From assembly GCF_000308455.1 (NCBI RefSeq), contig NZ_BAFP01000040.1, forward strand, positions 91,021 to 155,020: 64,000 nucleotides of DNA, in the 5' to 3' direction. Positions 17,428 to 25,357 of this stretch are shown here, one piece after another. The translations under genes were made by a program, and so were the position numbers. The notes beneath the pieces were generated by a model. That model was not told the DNA's origin, did not search any database, and saw only the letters and a list, made by a program, of their open reading frames with translations. Numbering within the stretch: position 1 is the stretch's first letter; each line of letters begins with the position of its first letter. This DNA comes from Nocardia abscessus NBRC 100374. GTDB taxonomy: Bacteria; Actinomycetota; Actinomycetes; Mycobacteriales; Mycobacteriaceae.

Positions 17428-18255
17428 GTGCGTTTGTATCGGGACGAGGCGGTAGTGGTGCGCCAGCACAAGCTGGGTGAGGCGGATCGCATCGTCACGC
17501 TGCTCACACGGCAGCACGGCCTGGTGCGCGCGGTCGCCAAGGGGGTGCGGCGCACCAAGTCGAGGTTCGGGGCCCGGTTGGAGCCGTTCTCCTACATCGA
17601 TGTGCAGCTGTATCCGGGGCGCACGCTGGACACTGTCACCCAGGTGCACACGATGGAGGCGTTCGCCGCCGACATCATCGACGACTACGGGCGCTACACC
17701 ACCGCGTGCGCCGTGCTGGAGACCGCCGAACGCCTGGCAGGCGAGGAGCACGCGCCCGCGCCCCGGCTGCACGCGCTCACCGCGAGCGCCCTGCGCGCGA
17801 TCGCGGCCAAGCAGCGGCCGCACGAACTGATCCTGGACGCGTTCCTGTTGCGTGCCATGGGTTTCGCGGGCTGGGCGCCCGCCTTGGACGAATGCGCCAA
17901 GTGCGCGACGCCGGGTCCGCATCGCGCTTTCCATGTCGCGGCCGGTGGCGCGGTGTGCGTGCACTGCCGCCCACCTGGCGCGGCGACACCCGGCCCCGGA
18001 GTGCTCGACCTGCTGGTCGCGTTGTTGCGCGGGGACTGGGAGCGCGTCGAGACGACGCCGCATACGGTGCGCAGGCAGGCCAGCGGGCTGGTCGCGGCGC
18101 ACTTGCAGTGGCATCTGGAACGTCAGCTGCGCACCCTGCCGTTGATCGAGCGGTCCGGGGCGCAGCAGGAAAGGGCGCGGCCGGAGGAAGTTCGTCCGCA
18201 GCCCGCGCCGCCTACTCCACGAATTGCAGCTCTACCTGGGGCAGCTCGCTCATGA
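17428..18255 (+). CDS. recO: DNA repair protein RecO
   Basis: This 275-residue recombination mediator loads RecA at gaps together with RecR. The N-terminal OB-fold starts RLYRDEAVVVRQHKLGEADR and contains the family motif VRAVAKGVRRTKSRFG. The C-terminal helical domain carries a four-cysteine zinc site, CAKC at about residue 155 and CVHC near 180. The GTG at 17428 is the start. The last 30 residues (GAQQERARPEE onward) are a variable tail. The tail overlaps the convergent HTH gene by 44 nt. In M. tuberculosis recO directly precedes uppS; here an antisense gene intervenes. Confidence 0.95.
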   Translation: MRLYRDEAVVVRQHKLGEADRIVTLLTRQHGLVRAVAKGVRRTKSRFGARLEPFSYIDVQLYPGRTLDTVTQVHTMEAFAADIIDDYGRYTTACAVLETAERLAGEEHAPAPRLHALTASALRAIAAKQRPHELILDAFLLRAMGFAGWAPALDECAKCATPGPHRAFHVAAGGAVCVHCRPPGAATPGPGVLDLLVALLRGDWERVETTPHTVRRQASGLVAAHLQWHLERQLRTLPLIERSGAQQERARPEEVRPQPAPPTPRIAALPGAARS

Positions 18256-18619
18256 CGCGGGCGCATACCGAGCGATGCCAGGTGGCCGGGTAGCGGGTGT
18301 CCGGCTCGTGCTTGGCGTAGTCGTCGTTGGTGCGATAGGTGTGCAGGCGGGGGGAGATCTCCCCGGCGTCGATGGCTTCGACCATCGCCTCGACCACCTG
18401 TTCGGTCTCGTCGGCGAGAGCGGCGAGTTCGCGAGCCACGCTGTCGGGAATCTGGAAGGCCCCTTTCTCCCATCGCTCGACAGTGCGCTCCGCGACCGCG
18501 AAGAATCGCGCGCACCAAGGGACCGGGAGGCCGAGTAATTCGCGAGTGGCCCGGAAACCTGCCGCCGTCCCGGTGCCTGGTAAATCGGTCACGTCCGAGA
18601 AACCCCTCCCCAGTATCAC
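18212..18619 (-). CDS. Helix-turn-helix protein (YdiL/Aca2-like XRE family)
   Basis: This 135-residue protein has an N-terminal XRE-type HTH (about residues 20-75: [20 protein letters not shown], then [20 protein letters not shown]). The arrangement with VERWEKG is characteristic of the YdiL/DUF1870 and Aca2-type regulators. The C-terminal half ([20 protein letters not shown]) is not recognised and may bind a ligand or dimerise. The start is GTG 18619. It lies antisense between recO and uppS and overlaps recO by 44 nt, so it probably entered an older recO-uppS operon. It could influence both neighbours. Confidence 0.75.
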   Translation of the reverse strand: MILGRGFSDVTDLPGTGTAAGFRATRELLGLPVPWCARFFAVAERTVERWEKGAFQIPDSVARELAALADETEQVVEAMVEAIDAGEISPRLHTYRTNDDYAKHEPDTRYPATWHRSVCARVMSELPQVELQFVE

Positions 18620-18713
18620 GATTAGGAAAAGAATAAGTCACCGACGCCGGTGGGAACTGGGGAATTCATCAGGAAGCAACGCGGCGGCAGGGCAGCGGCG
18701 GCGATCGGGCAGT

Positions 18714-19532
18714 ATGGAGGCCGTGATCCTCCGCCGAGACTCCGCTACCGCGACCGAGCTCAAGCCCGCGGGCGCCGTCCGCCCGCCCTCGCCGCATCCG
18801 TCGGGAGCTCGACCGCCGCAATTGCCGCCGGAACTGGTGCCCAGTCACGTGGCGCTTGTCATGGACGGCAACGGGCGCTGGGCTCAGGAACGCGGATTGC
18901 CCCGCACGGCCGGGCACGAGCGCGGCGAGGCGGTGCTGATGGACACCGTCGAGGGCTGCATCGAGATCGGCGTGAAGTGGCTGTCGGCCTATGCCTTCTC
19001 CACCGAGAACTGGCGGCGCAGCCCCGAGGAGGTGCGCTTCCTCATGGGCTTCAACCGCGACGTGATCCGCCGCCGCCGCGACGAGATGCACGAGATGGGC
19101 GTGCGGGTGCGCTGGGCGGGTCGCCGCCCGCGCCTGTGGCGCAGTGTGATCAAGGAACTGGAGATCGCCGAGGAACTCACCAAGGACAACACGGTGATGA
19201 CGCTCACCATGTGCGTCAACTACGGTGGCCGCGCCGAAATCGCCGACGCGGCAAGGGAGATCGCGCGCCGGGTGGCGGCGGGGGAGATCGATCCGGAGAA
19301 GGTCACCGAGGCGACGGTGGCGAAGTACCTGGACGAACCGGACATGCCGGACGTGGATCTGTTCCTGCGCCCCTCGGGCGAGTTCCGCAGCTCCAACTTC
19401 CTCATCTGGCAGTCGGCCTACGCCGAATTCGTCTACCAGGACACGCTTTTCCCCGATTTCGATCGGCGCAACCTGTGGGAGGCATGTCTGCAGTACGCTT
19501 CGCGGGACCGCCGTTTCGGCGGCACCAAGTGA
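18714..19532 (+). CDS. uppS: Long-chain (decaprenyl) cis-prenyl diphosphate synthase UppS
   Basis: This 272-residue cis-prenyltransferase makes the polyprenyl phosphate carrier used for peptidoglycan, arabinogalactan and LAM. Motifs are [13 protein letters not shown] (catalytic Asp), [12 protein letters not shown], and the C-terminal [16 protein letters not shown] with WQSAYAEF. Close similarity to Rv2361c suggests the decaprenyl-type enzyme. The ATG at 18714 is used; a GTG at 18723 is too close to its GGAGG. The N-terminal 40 residues are Pro-rich, as in mycobacteria. Its stop overlaps the start of the next gene. Confidence 0.93.
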   Translation: MEAVILRRDSATATELKPAGAVRPPSPHPSGARPPQLPPELVPSHVALVMDGNGRWAQERGLPRTAGHERGEAVLMDTVEGCIEIGVKWLSAYAFSTENWRRSPEEVRFLMGFNRDVIRRRRDEMHEMGVRVRWAGRRPRLWRSVIKELEIAEELTKDNTVMTLTMCVNYGGRAEIADAAREIARRVAAGEIDPEKVTEATVAKYLDEPDMPDVDLFLRPSGEFRSSNFLIWQSAYAEFVYQDTLFPDFDRRNLWEACLQYASRDRRFGGTK

Positions 19533-19960
19533 ACGGCGGCACGGACATGGACGCAGCGGTGACCCCGGACCAGGAGCTGCAGGCACGAGCCGGAGCCTGC
19601 CTGTCGAGTTACGGCATCGACGTGCGCGTCGACCCTGAAGGGTCGCTGGGATTCGAGTACGAGGGCGCGCTGTGCTCGCTGCGCGCGGTGAACCTGGCGC
19701 CCGGCTTGGACGTGGTGAGTCTGACCTGTGTGCTGGCCTGGGACCGGCCGCTGAAGCCGCAGTTGCACAAGCGTGTGGCCGAGCGCAACAACGCGCTGCA
19801 GTTCGGTTCGCTGACCGTGATCGGGCGCGGCCGGCTCGCCGACGTCATCCTGCGCTACACCTTCCCCGCCGCGGGCCTGGACGACCAGGCCCTCACCACT
19901 ATGTTGCTGCTCGTGCTGTCCAACGCGAGCCGGTCCAGGCAAGGCCTGCTGCTGCCCTGA
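19529..19960 (+). CDS. YbjN-domain protein
   Basis: 143 residues. [20 protein letters not shown], then the strand-rich [19 protein letters not shown] and the helix [20 protein letters not shown] followed by DVILRYTF, match the layout of YbjN/T3SS-chaperone-like domains, which are small alpha/beta proteins of uncertain molecular role in actinobacteria. The GTG at 19529 overlaps the uppS stop (GTGA). An ATG at 19547 is possible. Coupling to uppS suggests co-expression, but no shared pathway is established. Confidence 0.75.
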   Translation: MNGGTDMDAAVTPDQELQARAGACLSSYGIDVRVDPEGSLGFEYEGALCSLRAVNLAPGLDVVSLTCVLAWDRPLKPQLHKRVAERNNALQFGSLTVIGRGRLADVILRYTFPAAGLDDQALTTMLLLVLSNASRSRQGLLLP

Positions 19961-20030
19961 CTTCGGCCACCACCACCGGTGGCGGTCCCCAGTTCGGCGC
20001 CGCACACTCCTGCCTGCTGTGAGGGCCGGA

Positions 20031-20651
20031 TCAGCCGACGTCCTCCGGGTGGGCCGTTTCGCCGTAGGGGAGCAGGGTGCGCACGCCGCGCGCGAGCGTC
20101 TGCGGGTCGAGGTCGCCGATGATGAGGTGCTGGAGAATGAACCCAGGCAGCAGCCCGATGATCGCTTTGGCCACGGCGTCGACGTCGGCGTCCTCGGGTA
20201 GCCAGCCCTTGTCGCGCATGCGTTCGGCGTAGGTCACCCACAGCGCGCGCATCGCGATCATCGTCTCGCGGACCATCACCGCCGCGCCGGGATGCACCAG
20301 GGCCAGCGCCCAGGCTTGCGGCGCCAGCCGCACCGGCCCGTCCGGCCCGCTGCGCCGCACCACCTCCTCGGCGATCATGCCGATCAGCTCGGCGGGCGTG
20401 GGGAGCGGTTCGCGACCGATCGCCTGGTCCATGGCGATGCGCAGCGACACCGTCGTCTCCGTGGCGAGTGCGGTGACCAGCTCGTCCTTGCTTCTGAAGT
20501 AGCGGTACACCGCCCCGGCCGAGAGTCCGGATTCCGCGAACACGTCTTGCATGGAGGTCTCGTGGAACCCCTTGCGGGTGAAGCAGCGCCGCGCGCCGTC
20601 CAGGATCTGCAGCCTGCGGCGTTCGAGGTGCTCTTCACTGACTCGGGGCAT
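20031..20651 (-). CDS. TetR-family transcriptional regulator
   Basis: This 206-residue regulator has an N-terminal HTH reading FHETSMQDVFAESGLSAGAV and YRYFRSKDEL, a textbook TetR signature. The C-terminal domain of about 140 residues includes LPGFILQHLIIGD. The ATG at 20651 is used because upstream codons run into the intergenic operator. It is divergent from a membrane protein gene 104 nt away. Two near-identical operator-like sequences in that gap, one near each start, suggest that it represses both itself and its neighbour. Confidence 0.92.
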   Translation of the reverse strand: MPRVSEEHLERRRLQILDGARRCFTRKGFHETSMQDVFAESGLSAGAVYRYFRSKDELVTALATETTVSLRIAMDQAIGREPLPTPAELIGMIAEEVVRRSGPDGPVRLAPQAWALALVHPGAAVMVRETMIAMRALWVTYAERMRDKGWLPEDADVDAVAKAIIGLLPGFILQHLIIGDLDPQTLARGVRTLLPYGETAHPEDVG

Positions 20652-20664
20652 GTCCCCAAAATAA

Positions 20665-20740
20665 AACGAATATCCGTTCTTGACAACCGGCGGGCCGCGT
20701 ACATACGGTAGGCGCAACTAAAAAAGAACGAGCATTCGAT
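20665..20740. promoter_or_regulatory. Two copies of an 18-bp operator between tetR and the membrane gene
   Basis: Site A (20665-20682) read on the minus strand is CAAGAACGGATATTCGTT. Site B (20723-20740) on the plus strand is AAAGAACGAGCATTCGAT. They share 13 of 18 positions and both have the partial dyad GAACG-N4-TTCG. One site lies 14 nt from the tetR start and the other 16 nt from the membrane-protein start. The repetition is seen directly; TetR binding is inferred. Confidence 0.6.
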
Positions 20741-20755
20741 TTTTAGGAGTAGGCC

Positions 20756-21727
20756 ATGAACACCACACAGCGGGCGTTCGCTCTCGGTCTCGGCGCAGCC
20801 CTGCTCCAGGCGCTGATGCTGATCGCGTTCGCCTGGCCGGCCGCCAACATCGCACCCCGTGACCTGCCGCTGGCCGTCACCGGCCCGCAAGCCGCGATGG
20901 TCACCGCCAAGCTCGCCGAGTACAATCCGGGCGCCTTCGAGATCAGCACACCCGCGGACGAGGCCGCCGCCCGCGCGGCGATCGAGGACCGGGAGGTCTA
21001 CGGGGCCATCGTCACCGGCGACGGGCCGCCTCGCGTGCTGGTCGCTTCCGGTGCGAGCCCCGCTGTCGCGCAGCAGCTCACCCAGATCGGGCAGCAGCTC
21101 TCCGGCGTGCCCGCCGCCCGGGTCGAGGACGTGGTGGCGGCCGACTCGGATGACCCGCGCGGCACGGCGTTCGGCGCGATGGTACTGCCGCTGGTGATGT
21201 CCGGTATCGCCGCCGGGGTGCTGCTGGCACTGCTGATTCCCGCGATCGGCGGCAAGGTGATCGGGCTGGTCACCTTCGGCGTCGCGGGCGGGTTGCTGAG
21301 CATGGCGATCGTTCAGGGCTGGATGTCGGTGGTACCCGGGTCCTACCTGGTGCTCGCGTCGATCGCCGGACTGGTGTCGTTCGCGGTCGCAGGCGCGGTC
21401 GTCGGGCTCGCCGCGGTGCTCGGGCGACCCGGTATCGGTATCGCCGCGCTCACCATGCTGCTGATCGGCAATCCGTTCTCGGCGGCCACCTCGGCGCCGG
21501 AGCTGTTGCCGCAGCCGTGGGGCGCCGTCGGCCAGCTGCTGCCGCCCGGAGCCGCCGGGTCGCTGCTGCGCTCGGCCGCGTTCTTCGACGGCGCCGCCGC
21601 GACCGGCCCGCTGGTGGTGCTGCTGGTCTGGAGCGCCGCCGCGCTCGCACTGCTGGGCGTCGGCGCGCTGCGCGGTCGTTCGGCCGAGACTCCGGCTGCG
21701 ACGCGGAACCCGGTGCCGGTCAGCTGA
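20756..21727 (+). CDS. Multi-span membrane protein, possible exporter subunit
   Basis: 323 residues. One N-terminal span (ALGLGAALLQALMLIAFAW) is followed by an extracytoplasmic domain of about 110 residues (AVTGPQAAMVTAKLAEYNPG onward), then six hydrophobic segments (about 140-310). This one-plus-loop-plus-several topology recalls the YhgE/Pip and ABC-2 permease-like proteins, but no nucleotide-binding partner is adjacent. GGAG at 20746-20749 precedes the ATG. It is probably controlled by the divergent TetR protein. An efflux role is a guess from that context. Confidence 0.75.
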   Translation: MNTTQRAFALGLGAALLQALMLIAFAWPAANIAPRDLPLAVTGPQAAMVTAKLAEYNPGAFEISTPADEAAARAAIEDREVYGAIVTGDGPPRVLVASGASPAVAQQLTQIGQQLSGVPAARVEDVVAADSDDPRGTAFGAMVLPLVMSGIAAGVLLALLIPAIGGKVIGLVTFGVAGGLLSMAIVQGWMSVVPGSYLVLASIAGLVSFAVAGAVVGLAAVLGRPGIGIAALTMLLIGNPFSAATSAPELLPQPWGAVGQLLPPGAAGSLLRSAAFFDGAAATGPLVVLLVWSAAALALLGVGALRGRSAETPAATRNPVPVS

Positions 21728-21740
21728 ATTCGGTCACTGC

Positions 21741-21772
21741 GGCGGGCCGCCCTCGGACGAGGGCGGCCCGCC
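21741..21772. terminator. Bidirectional hairpin terminator
   Basis: Perfect 15-bp arms (21741-21755 GGCGGGCCGCCCTCG and 21758-21772, its reverse complement) lie between the convergent membrane-protein and zur genes. The U-tract is poor, as usual in actinobacteria. Confidence 0.75.
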
Positions 21773-21810
21773 GTCGGTGCGTCAACCGGACATGCCGGGC
21801 AGCGCGGCGA

Positions 21811-22245
21811 TCACCCGTTGCGTCGGCGCGCCGTCCCGCATGTCGTGCAGGTGCCGAACACTTCGAGGGTGTGGCTGATCTCGGTGAAGCCGTGCTCGTG
21901 CGCGATCGCCTCGGCCCACGCCTCCACCGTCGGGCCCTCCACCTCCACGGTGCGGCCGCAATGCCTGCACACCAAATGGTGATGGTGGCCGGTGGAGCAC
22001 TGCCGGTAGACCGACTCGCCGGAGTCGGTGCGCAGCACATCCACCATGCCCGCGTCGGCCAGCGACTGCAGCGTCCGGTAGACCGTGGTCAGCCCGATGC
22101 CCTCGCCACGTTTGCGCAGCTCGTCGTGTAGATCCTGGGCGGAGCGGAACTCGTCGATGTCACCGAGCAGCGCGGCGATGGCGCTGCGCTGCCTGGTGCT
22201 GCGGATACCGACCGGTTTCTGTGGAGCGGCCGTGTTGTCTGGCAC
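21811..22245 (-). CDS. zur: Zinc uptake regulator Zur (FurB)
   Basis: This 144-residue Fur-family repressor has an N-terminal winged helix (about residues 12-80, with LTTVYRTLQSLADAGMVDVL) and a C-terminal dimerisation domain. Metal ligands are visible: GHHHHLVCRHCG and later CTTCG give the four-cysteine structural zinc site, and HHHH plus HEHGF supply sensory histidines. The start is a GTG at 22245, 3 nt after the smtB stop, so the two genes form a smtB-zur operon as in mycobacteria (Rv2358-Rv2359). It should repress zinc import when zinc is plentiful. Confidence 0.93.
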   Translation of the reverse strand: MPDNTAAPQKPVGIRSTRQRSAIAALLGDIDEFRSAQDLHDELRKRGEGIGLTTVYRTLQSLADAGMVDVLRTDSGESVYRQCSTGHHHHLVCRHCGRTVEVEGPTVEAWAEAIAHEHGFTEISHTLEVFGTCTTCGTARRRNG

Positions 22246-22248
22246 GAA

Positions 22249-22599
22249 TCACCCTTCCTCGGCGTGCGCGACGGCGTCGACGACGATGTGCGCCAGATGG
22301 TCGTCGACGAGTTCGTAGAGCACCTCGCGACCCGAACGCTCACCGTGCACGACACCGGCGGCCTTGAGGATACGCAGATGCTGACTGACCAGTGGTTGCG
22401 TGACCCCGAGCGCGTCGACCAATTCGTGGACGCAGCGTGGCGACTCGCGCAACTGCAGCACGATAGCAATCCGCACCGGCGCGGCCAGCGCCCGCAACAG
22501 CTCACCCGCGTCCTCCAGCACGGTGCGTGCGGGCACCGGCGCCGGGCCGGGCGACCGATACGGGTTGTGCGGCGGAGCCGCGGCGGTCTCGGCGGTCAT
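22249..22599 (-). CDS. smtB: ArsR/SmtB-family metal-responsive repressor
   Basis: This 116-residue ArsR-type winged helix protein contains LAAPVRIAIVLQLRESPRCV, VTQPLVSQHLRILKAAGVV and a beta-wing followed by ELVDDHLAHIVVDAVAHAEE. The C-terminal D/H-x-x-H pattern (DDHLAHIV) fits the alpha-5 zinc site of SmtB/CzrA. It is the first gene of the smtB-zur operon and is transcribed away from glyS. In mycobacteria SmtB represses this operon unless zinc is bound. An AAGGAG lies just upstream of the ATG. Confidence 0.9.
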   Translation of the reverse strand: MTAETAAAPPHNPYRSPGPAPVPARTVLEDAGELLRALAAPVRIAIVLQLRESPRCVHELVDALGVTQPLVSQHLRILKAAGVVHGERSGREVLYELVDDHLAHIVVDAVAHAEEG

Positions 22600-22612
22600 G
22601 TCACCAACTCCT

Positions 22613-22660
22613 TAATGGAAAGCATTACCAGTTTGCATATGCACAGGTGCGCATGTCAAA
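22613..22660. promoter_or_regulatory. Candidate SmtB/Zur operator region
   Basis: TAATG-N5-CATTA (22613-22627) is a perfect 5-bp dyad directly upstream of the smtB ribosome-binding site. A second imperfect dyad at 22632-22660 contains the palindrome GCATATGC and is bounded by TTTG and CAAA. Metal-repressor operators are expected here by analogy with mycobacterial smtB-furB. Which protein binds which dyad is not determined. Confidence 0.45.
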
Positions 22661-22792
22661 CGGGCGCGCCGAACCGTGCGGTTGAAACCGCCGCCGAGCC
22701 TGCCGATAGGCTGGGCGCAATCGCAGCGTCGACGCAAAACTATCGTGTCGAGGCGACAAGAATCCGACTCGCAGTGGATGGAGAATTCTCGC

Positions 22793-24184
22793 GTGGCACC
22801 CAAGTCGAAGGTGGACACCGTTGCCAACCTCGCCAAGCGCCGGGGTCTGGTGTACCCGTGCGGTGAGATCTACGGAGGCACCAAGTCGGCGTGGGATTAC
22901 GGTCCGCTGGGTGTCGAACTCAAGGAGAACATCAAGAAGCAGTGGTGGCGCGCCATGGTCACCAGCCGTGAGGACGTCGTCGGCCTCGACTCGTCGGTGA
23001 TCCTGCCCCGCCAGGTGTGGGTGGCCTCCGGCCACGTCGGCGTGTTCAACGACCCGCTGGTCGAGTGCCTGAACTGCCACCACCGCTTCCGGCAGGACCA
23101 CCTGCAGGAGGCGTACGCGCTGAAGAACAAGATCGATGACCCGGACACGGTCTCGATGGAACTGCTCGCGTGCCCGAACTGCGGCACCGTCGGCCGCTGG
23201 ACCGAGCCGCGCGACTTCAACATGATGCTCAAGACCTACCTCGGCCCGATCGAGTCCGAGGAGGGCCTGCACTACCTGCGCCCGGAGACCGCCCAGGGCA
23301 TCTTCGTCAACTTCGCCAACGTGATGACGACCGCGCGCAAGAAGCCGCCGTTCGGTATCGCGCAGATCGGCAAGAGCTTCCGCAACGAGATCACCCCGGG
23401 CAACTTCATCTTCCGCACCCGCGAGTTCGAGCAGATGGAGATGGAGTACTTCGTCAAGCCGGGCGAGGACGTGGAGTGGCACAAGTACTGGATCGAGACG
23501 CGGTTCTCCTGGTACACCGAGCTCGGCATCACTCCGGAGAACCTGCGGCTGTTCGAGCACCCGAAGGACAAGCTCTCGCACTACTCGGCGGGCACCACCG
23601 ACATCGAGTACCGCTTCGGCTTCCAGGGCAACGAGTGGGGTGAGCTGGAGGGCGTCGCCAACCGCACCGACTTCGACCTGAAGACGCACTCCGAGCACTC
23701 CGGCACCGAGCTGAGCTTCTTCGACCAGACCACCAACGAGCGCTACATCCCGTACGTCATCGAGCCCGCTGCGGGCCTCACCCGCTCGCTGATGGCCTTC
23801 CTGGTCGACGCATACGCCGAGGACGAGGCGCCCAACGCCAAGGGCGGCGTGGACACCCGCACGGTGCTGCGCCTGGATCGCCGCCTCGCGCCGGTGAAGG
23901 CGGCGGTGCTCCCGCTCTCGCGCAACGCCGATCTCACGCCGAAGGCGAAGGATCTGGCCGCGCAGCTGCGCAAGAACTGGAACGTCGAGTTCGACGACGC
24001 GGGCGCCATCGGCCGCCGCTACCGCCGCCAGGACGAGATCGGCACGCCGTTCTGCATCACCGTCGACTTCGAGACGCTCGAGGACCAGGCGGTGACCATC
24101 CGCGAGCGCGACACCATGACCCAGGAGCGCATCGCGCTGGACAAGGTGGAGGGCTACCTCGCCCAGCACCTGATCGGCGCCTGA
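22793..24184 (+). CDS. glyS: Glycyl-tRNA synthetase (dimeric class II)
   Basis: This 463-residue eukaryote-type alpha2 glycyl-tRNA synthetase charges tRNA-Gly. The class II motifs include [52 protein letters not shown] (motif 2) and [14 protein letters not shown] (motif 3), plus a C-terminal anticodon-binding domain ([17 protein letters not shown]). A CxxC pair (CLNCHH and CPNCG, residues about 89-128) is a zinc-ribbon insertion. GTG 22793 is used because a GGAG sits 9 nt upstream. It is divergent from smtB-zur, as in M. tuberculosis. Confidence 0.96.
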   Translation: MAPKSKVDTVANLAKRRGLVYPCGEIYGGTKSAWDYGPLGVELKENIKKQWWRAMVTSREDVVGLDSSVILPRQVWVASGHVGVFNDPLVECLNCHHRFRQDHLQEAYALKNKIDDPDTVSMELLACPNCGTVGRWTEPRDFNMMLKTYLGPIESEEGLHYLRPETAQGIFVNFANVMTTARKKPPFGIAQIGKSFRNEITPGNFIFRTREFEQMEMEYFVKPGEDVEWHKYWIETRFSWYTELGITPENLRLFEHPKDKLSHYSAGTTDIEYRFGFQGNEWGELEGVANRTDFDLKTHSEHSGTELSFFDQTTNERYIPYVIEPAAGLTRSLMAFLVDAYAEDEAPNAKGGVDTRTVLRLDRRLAPVKAAVLPLSRNADLTPKAKDLAAQLRKNWNVEFDDAGAIGRRYRRQDEIGTPFCITVDFETLEDQAVTIRERDTMTQERIALDKVEGYLAQHLIGA

Positions 24185-24194
24185 GTCCGCCGTC

Positions 24195-24226
24195 GCGTCC
24201 CGTGGTCGTAACCGGCCACGGGACGC
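24195..24226. terminator. Hairpin terminator after glyS
   Basis: Perfect 11-bp arms (24195-24205 GCGTCCCGTGG and 24216-24226) with a 10-nt loop lie between the convergent glyS and DUF1707 genes. Confidence 0.7.
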
Positions 24227-24232
24227 TGTCGT

Positions 24233-24622
24233 TCAGCAGCTCTTCTTGCGCGTGGTGATGCCGATCGTGGTCGGAATCAGCAGCGCGAGCCCCCAGGGCA
24301 CGGCGACCCAGAACGGCCAGAAGTAGCCCGCGCCGGTGGCCAGGTAGATCGCCACGCACAGCGCGTTGACGAACACCCACGGCGTCCACATGATCGTGAT
24401 CCACTGCGGAATGCCTTTGGCGCGCGCCTGCTGCGATTGCCGTTGCGCGGGAAGGTCGGACAGCAGCGGCGTCAGCTCGCCGTAGGTCTTGGCGGCGTAC
24501 ACCTGTTGCAGCCGTTCATCGAATTCGGGCAGCGTCAACCTGCCCTCGTTCATCGCCAACCGCAGTTGGTCGACGATCTTCTCGCGATCGGCGTCGGACG
24601 CCCGCACGTGGTCCTGACTCAC
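24233..24622 (-). CDS. DUF1707 and two-span membrane protein
   Basis: 129 residues. The N-terminal 60 residues, with VRASDADREKIVDQLRLAMN then EGRLTLPEFDERLQQVYAAK, are a clear DUF1707 domain, a SHOCT-like helical module common in actinobacteria. Two membrane spans follow (about 72-118, WVFVNALCVAIYL and FWVAVPWGLALLIP), a 2TM module. The start is GTG 24622. Function is unknown; DUF1707 proteins are often membrane-anchored regulators. It lies 14 nt after the stop of the tenA-like gene on the same strand, so the pair may be co-transcribed. Confidence 0.85.
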   Translation of the reverse strand: MSQDHVRASDADREKIVDQLRLAMNEGRLTLPEFDERLQQVYAAKTYGELTPLLSDLPAQRQSQQARAKGIPQWITIMWTPWVFVNALCVAIYLATGAGYFWPFWVAVPWGLALLIPTTIGITTRKKSC

Positions 24623-24636
24623 GCTGTCAGCCTAAG

Positions 24637-25287
24637 TCACTCGGCCGAGGGTGCGGGGTGACCGTCCGTGCCAAAGGAATTCAGCGGAACGTCCCAGAAC
24701 GCCAGCTCGTGCCGCAGTCCTTCGCGGAACAGATCTTCCGCGCGTGCCGGGTCGGCGCCGGACTCATCGATCATCTGCGCGCAGCGGCGGGTGAGGGCGG
24801 CGAATCCCGGATCGGCGTAGGTGTCGACCCAACGGCGGTAACGCGGTTCGGCGGGCGGGTGCTGTGCCAGCCGTGCGCCGAGCGTCGAATACCCCCACAT
24901 GCACGGGTAGAGGGCGGCGAGGCCCTCGCCGTAGGACGCGGCGGAGTCCAGGAGAAACGCCGTGTACGCCGCGCACGGCGCGCCTTTGGCGGCGCCGTCG
25001 AGGTCGGCGCCGAACTCGGCCGCCAGCGAGCGATGCAGTGACAGTTCCTCGTGGTAGGTGGCGTGCGCGAGGTCGACCAGGTCGCCCAGATGGGCCGCCG
25101 GGGCCTGCCACGCGAGCCGGGCGAACACGCGGACGTAGTCGAGCAGGAACAGATAGTCCTGCTCCAACCAGGACCGGAAAACCGGCTCGGGCAGGGTGCC
25201 CTCGGCGATACCCACCACGGTGGGGTGGGCCAGCTGTTCGTCCACCGAAGGCAGACCGATCTTCTCCAGATGTGCCGCGAGACTCAT
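24637..25287 (-). CDS. TenA-family aminopyrimidine aminohydrolase
   Basis: This 216-residue all-helical protein belongs to the TenA/THI-4 family, which salvages thiamine breakdown products by hydrolysing the pyrimidine amino group. Family landmarks are FRSWLEQDYLFLLDYVRVFA, YHEELSLH, and YPCMWGYSTLG, whose Cys matches the catalytic cysteine of TenA-C. The late Glu in LRHELAFWD is the expected partner. ATG 25287 is chosen over upstream starts because the family begins near MSLAAHLEKIG. No thi genes are adjacent, so its use may be stand-alone salvage. Confidence 0.88.
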   Translation of the reverse strand: MSLAAHLEKIGLPSVDEQLAHPTVVGIAEGTLPEPVFRSWLEQDYLFLLDYVRVFARLAWQAPAAHLGDLVDLAHATYHEELSLHRSLAAEFGADLDGAAKGAPCAAYTAFLLDSAASYGEGLAALYPCMWGYSTLGARLAQHPPAEPRYRRWVDTYADPGFAALTRRCAQMIDESGADPARAEDLFREGLRHELAFWDVPLNSFGTDGHPAPSAE

Positions 25288-25357
25288 ACCGGCAGTCTTG
25301 CGCATCCGTCCGCCCGGTCGGTTTGCACCCGTGCCGACGGTGCCGCACCCTTGCGGA

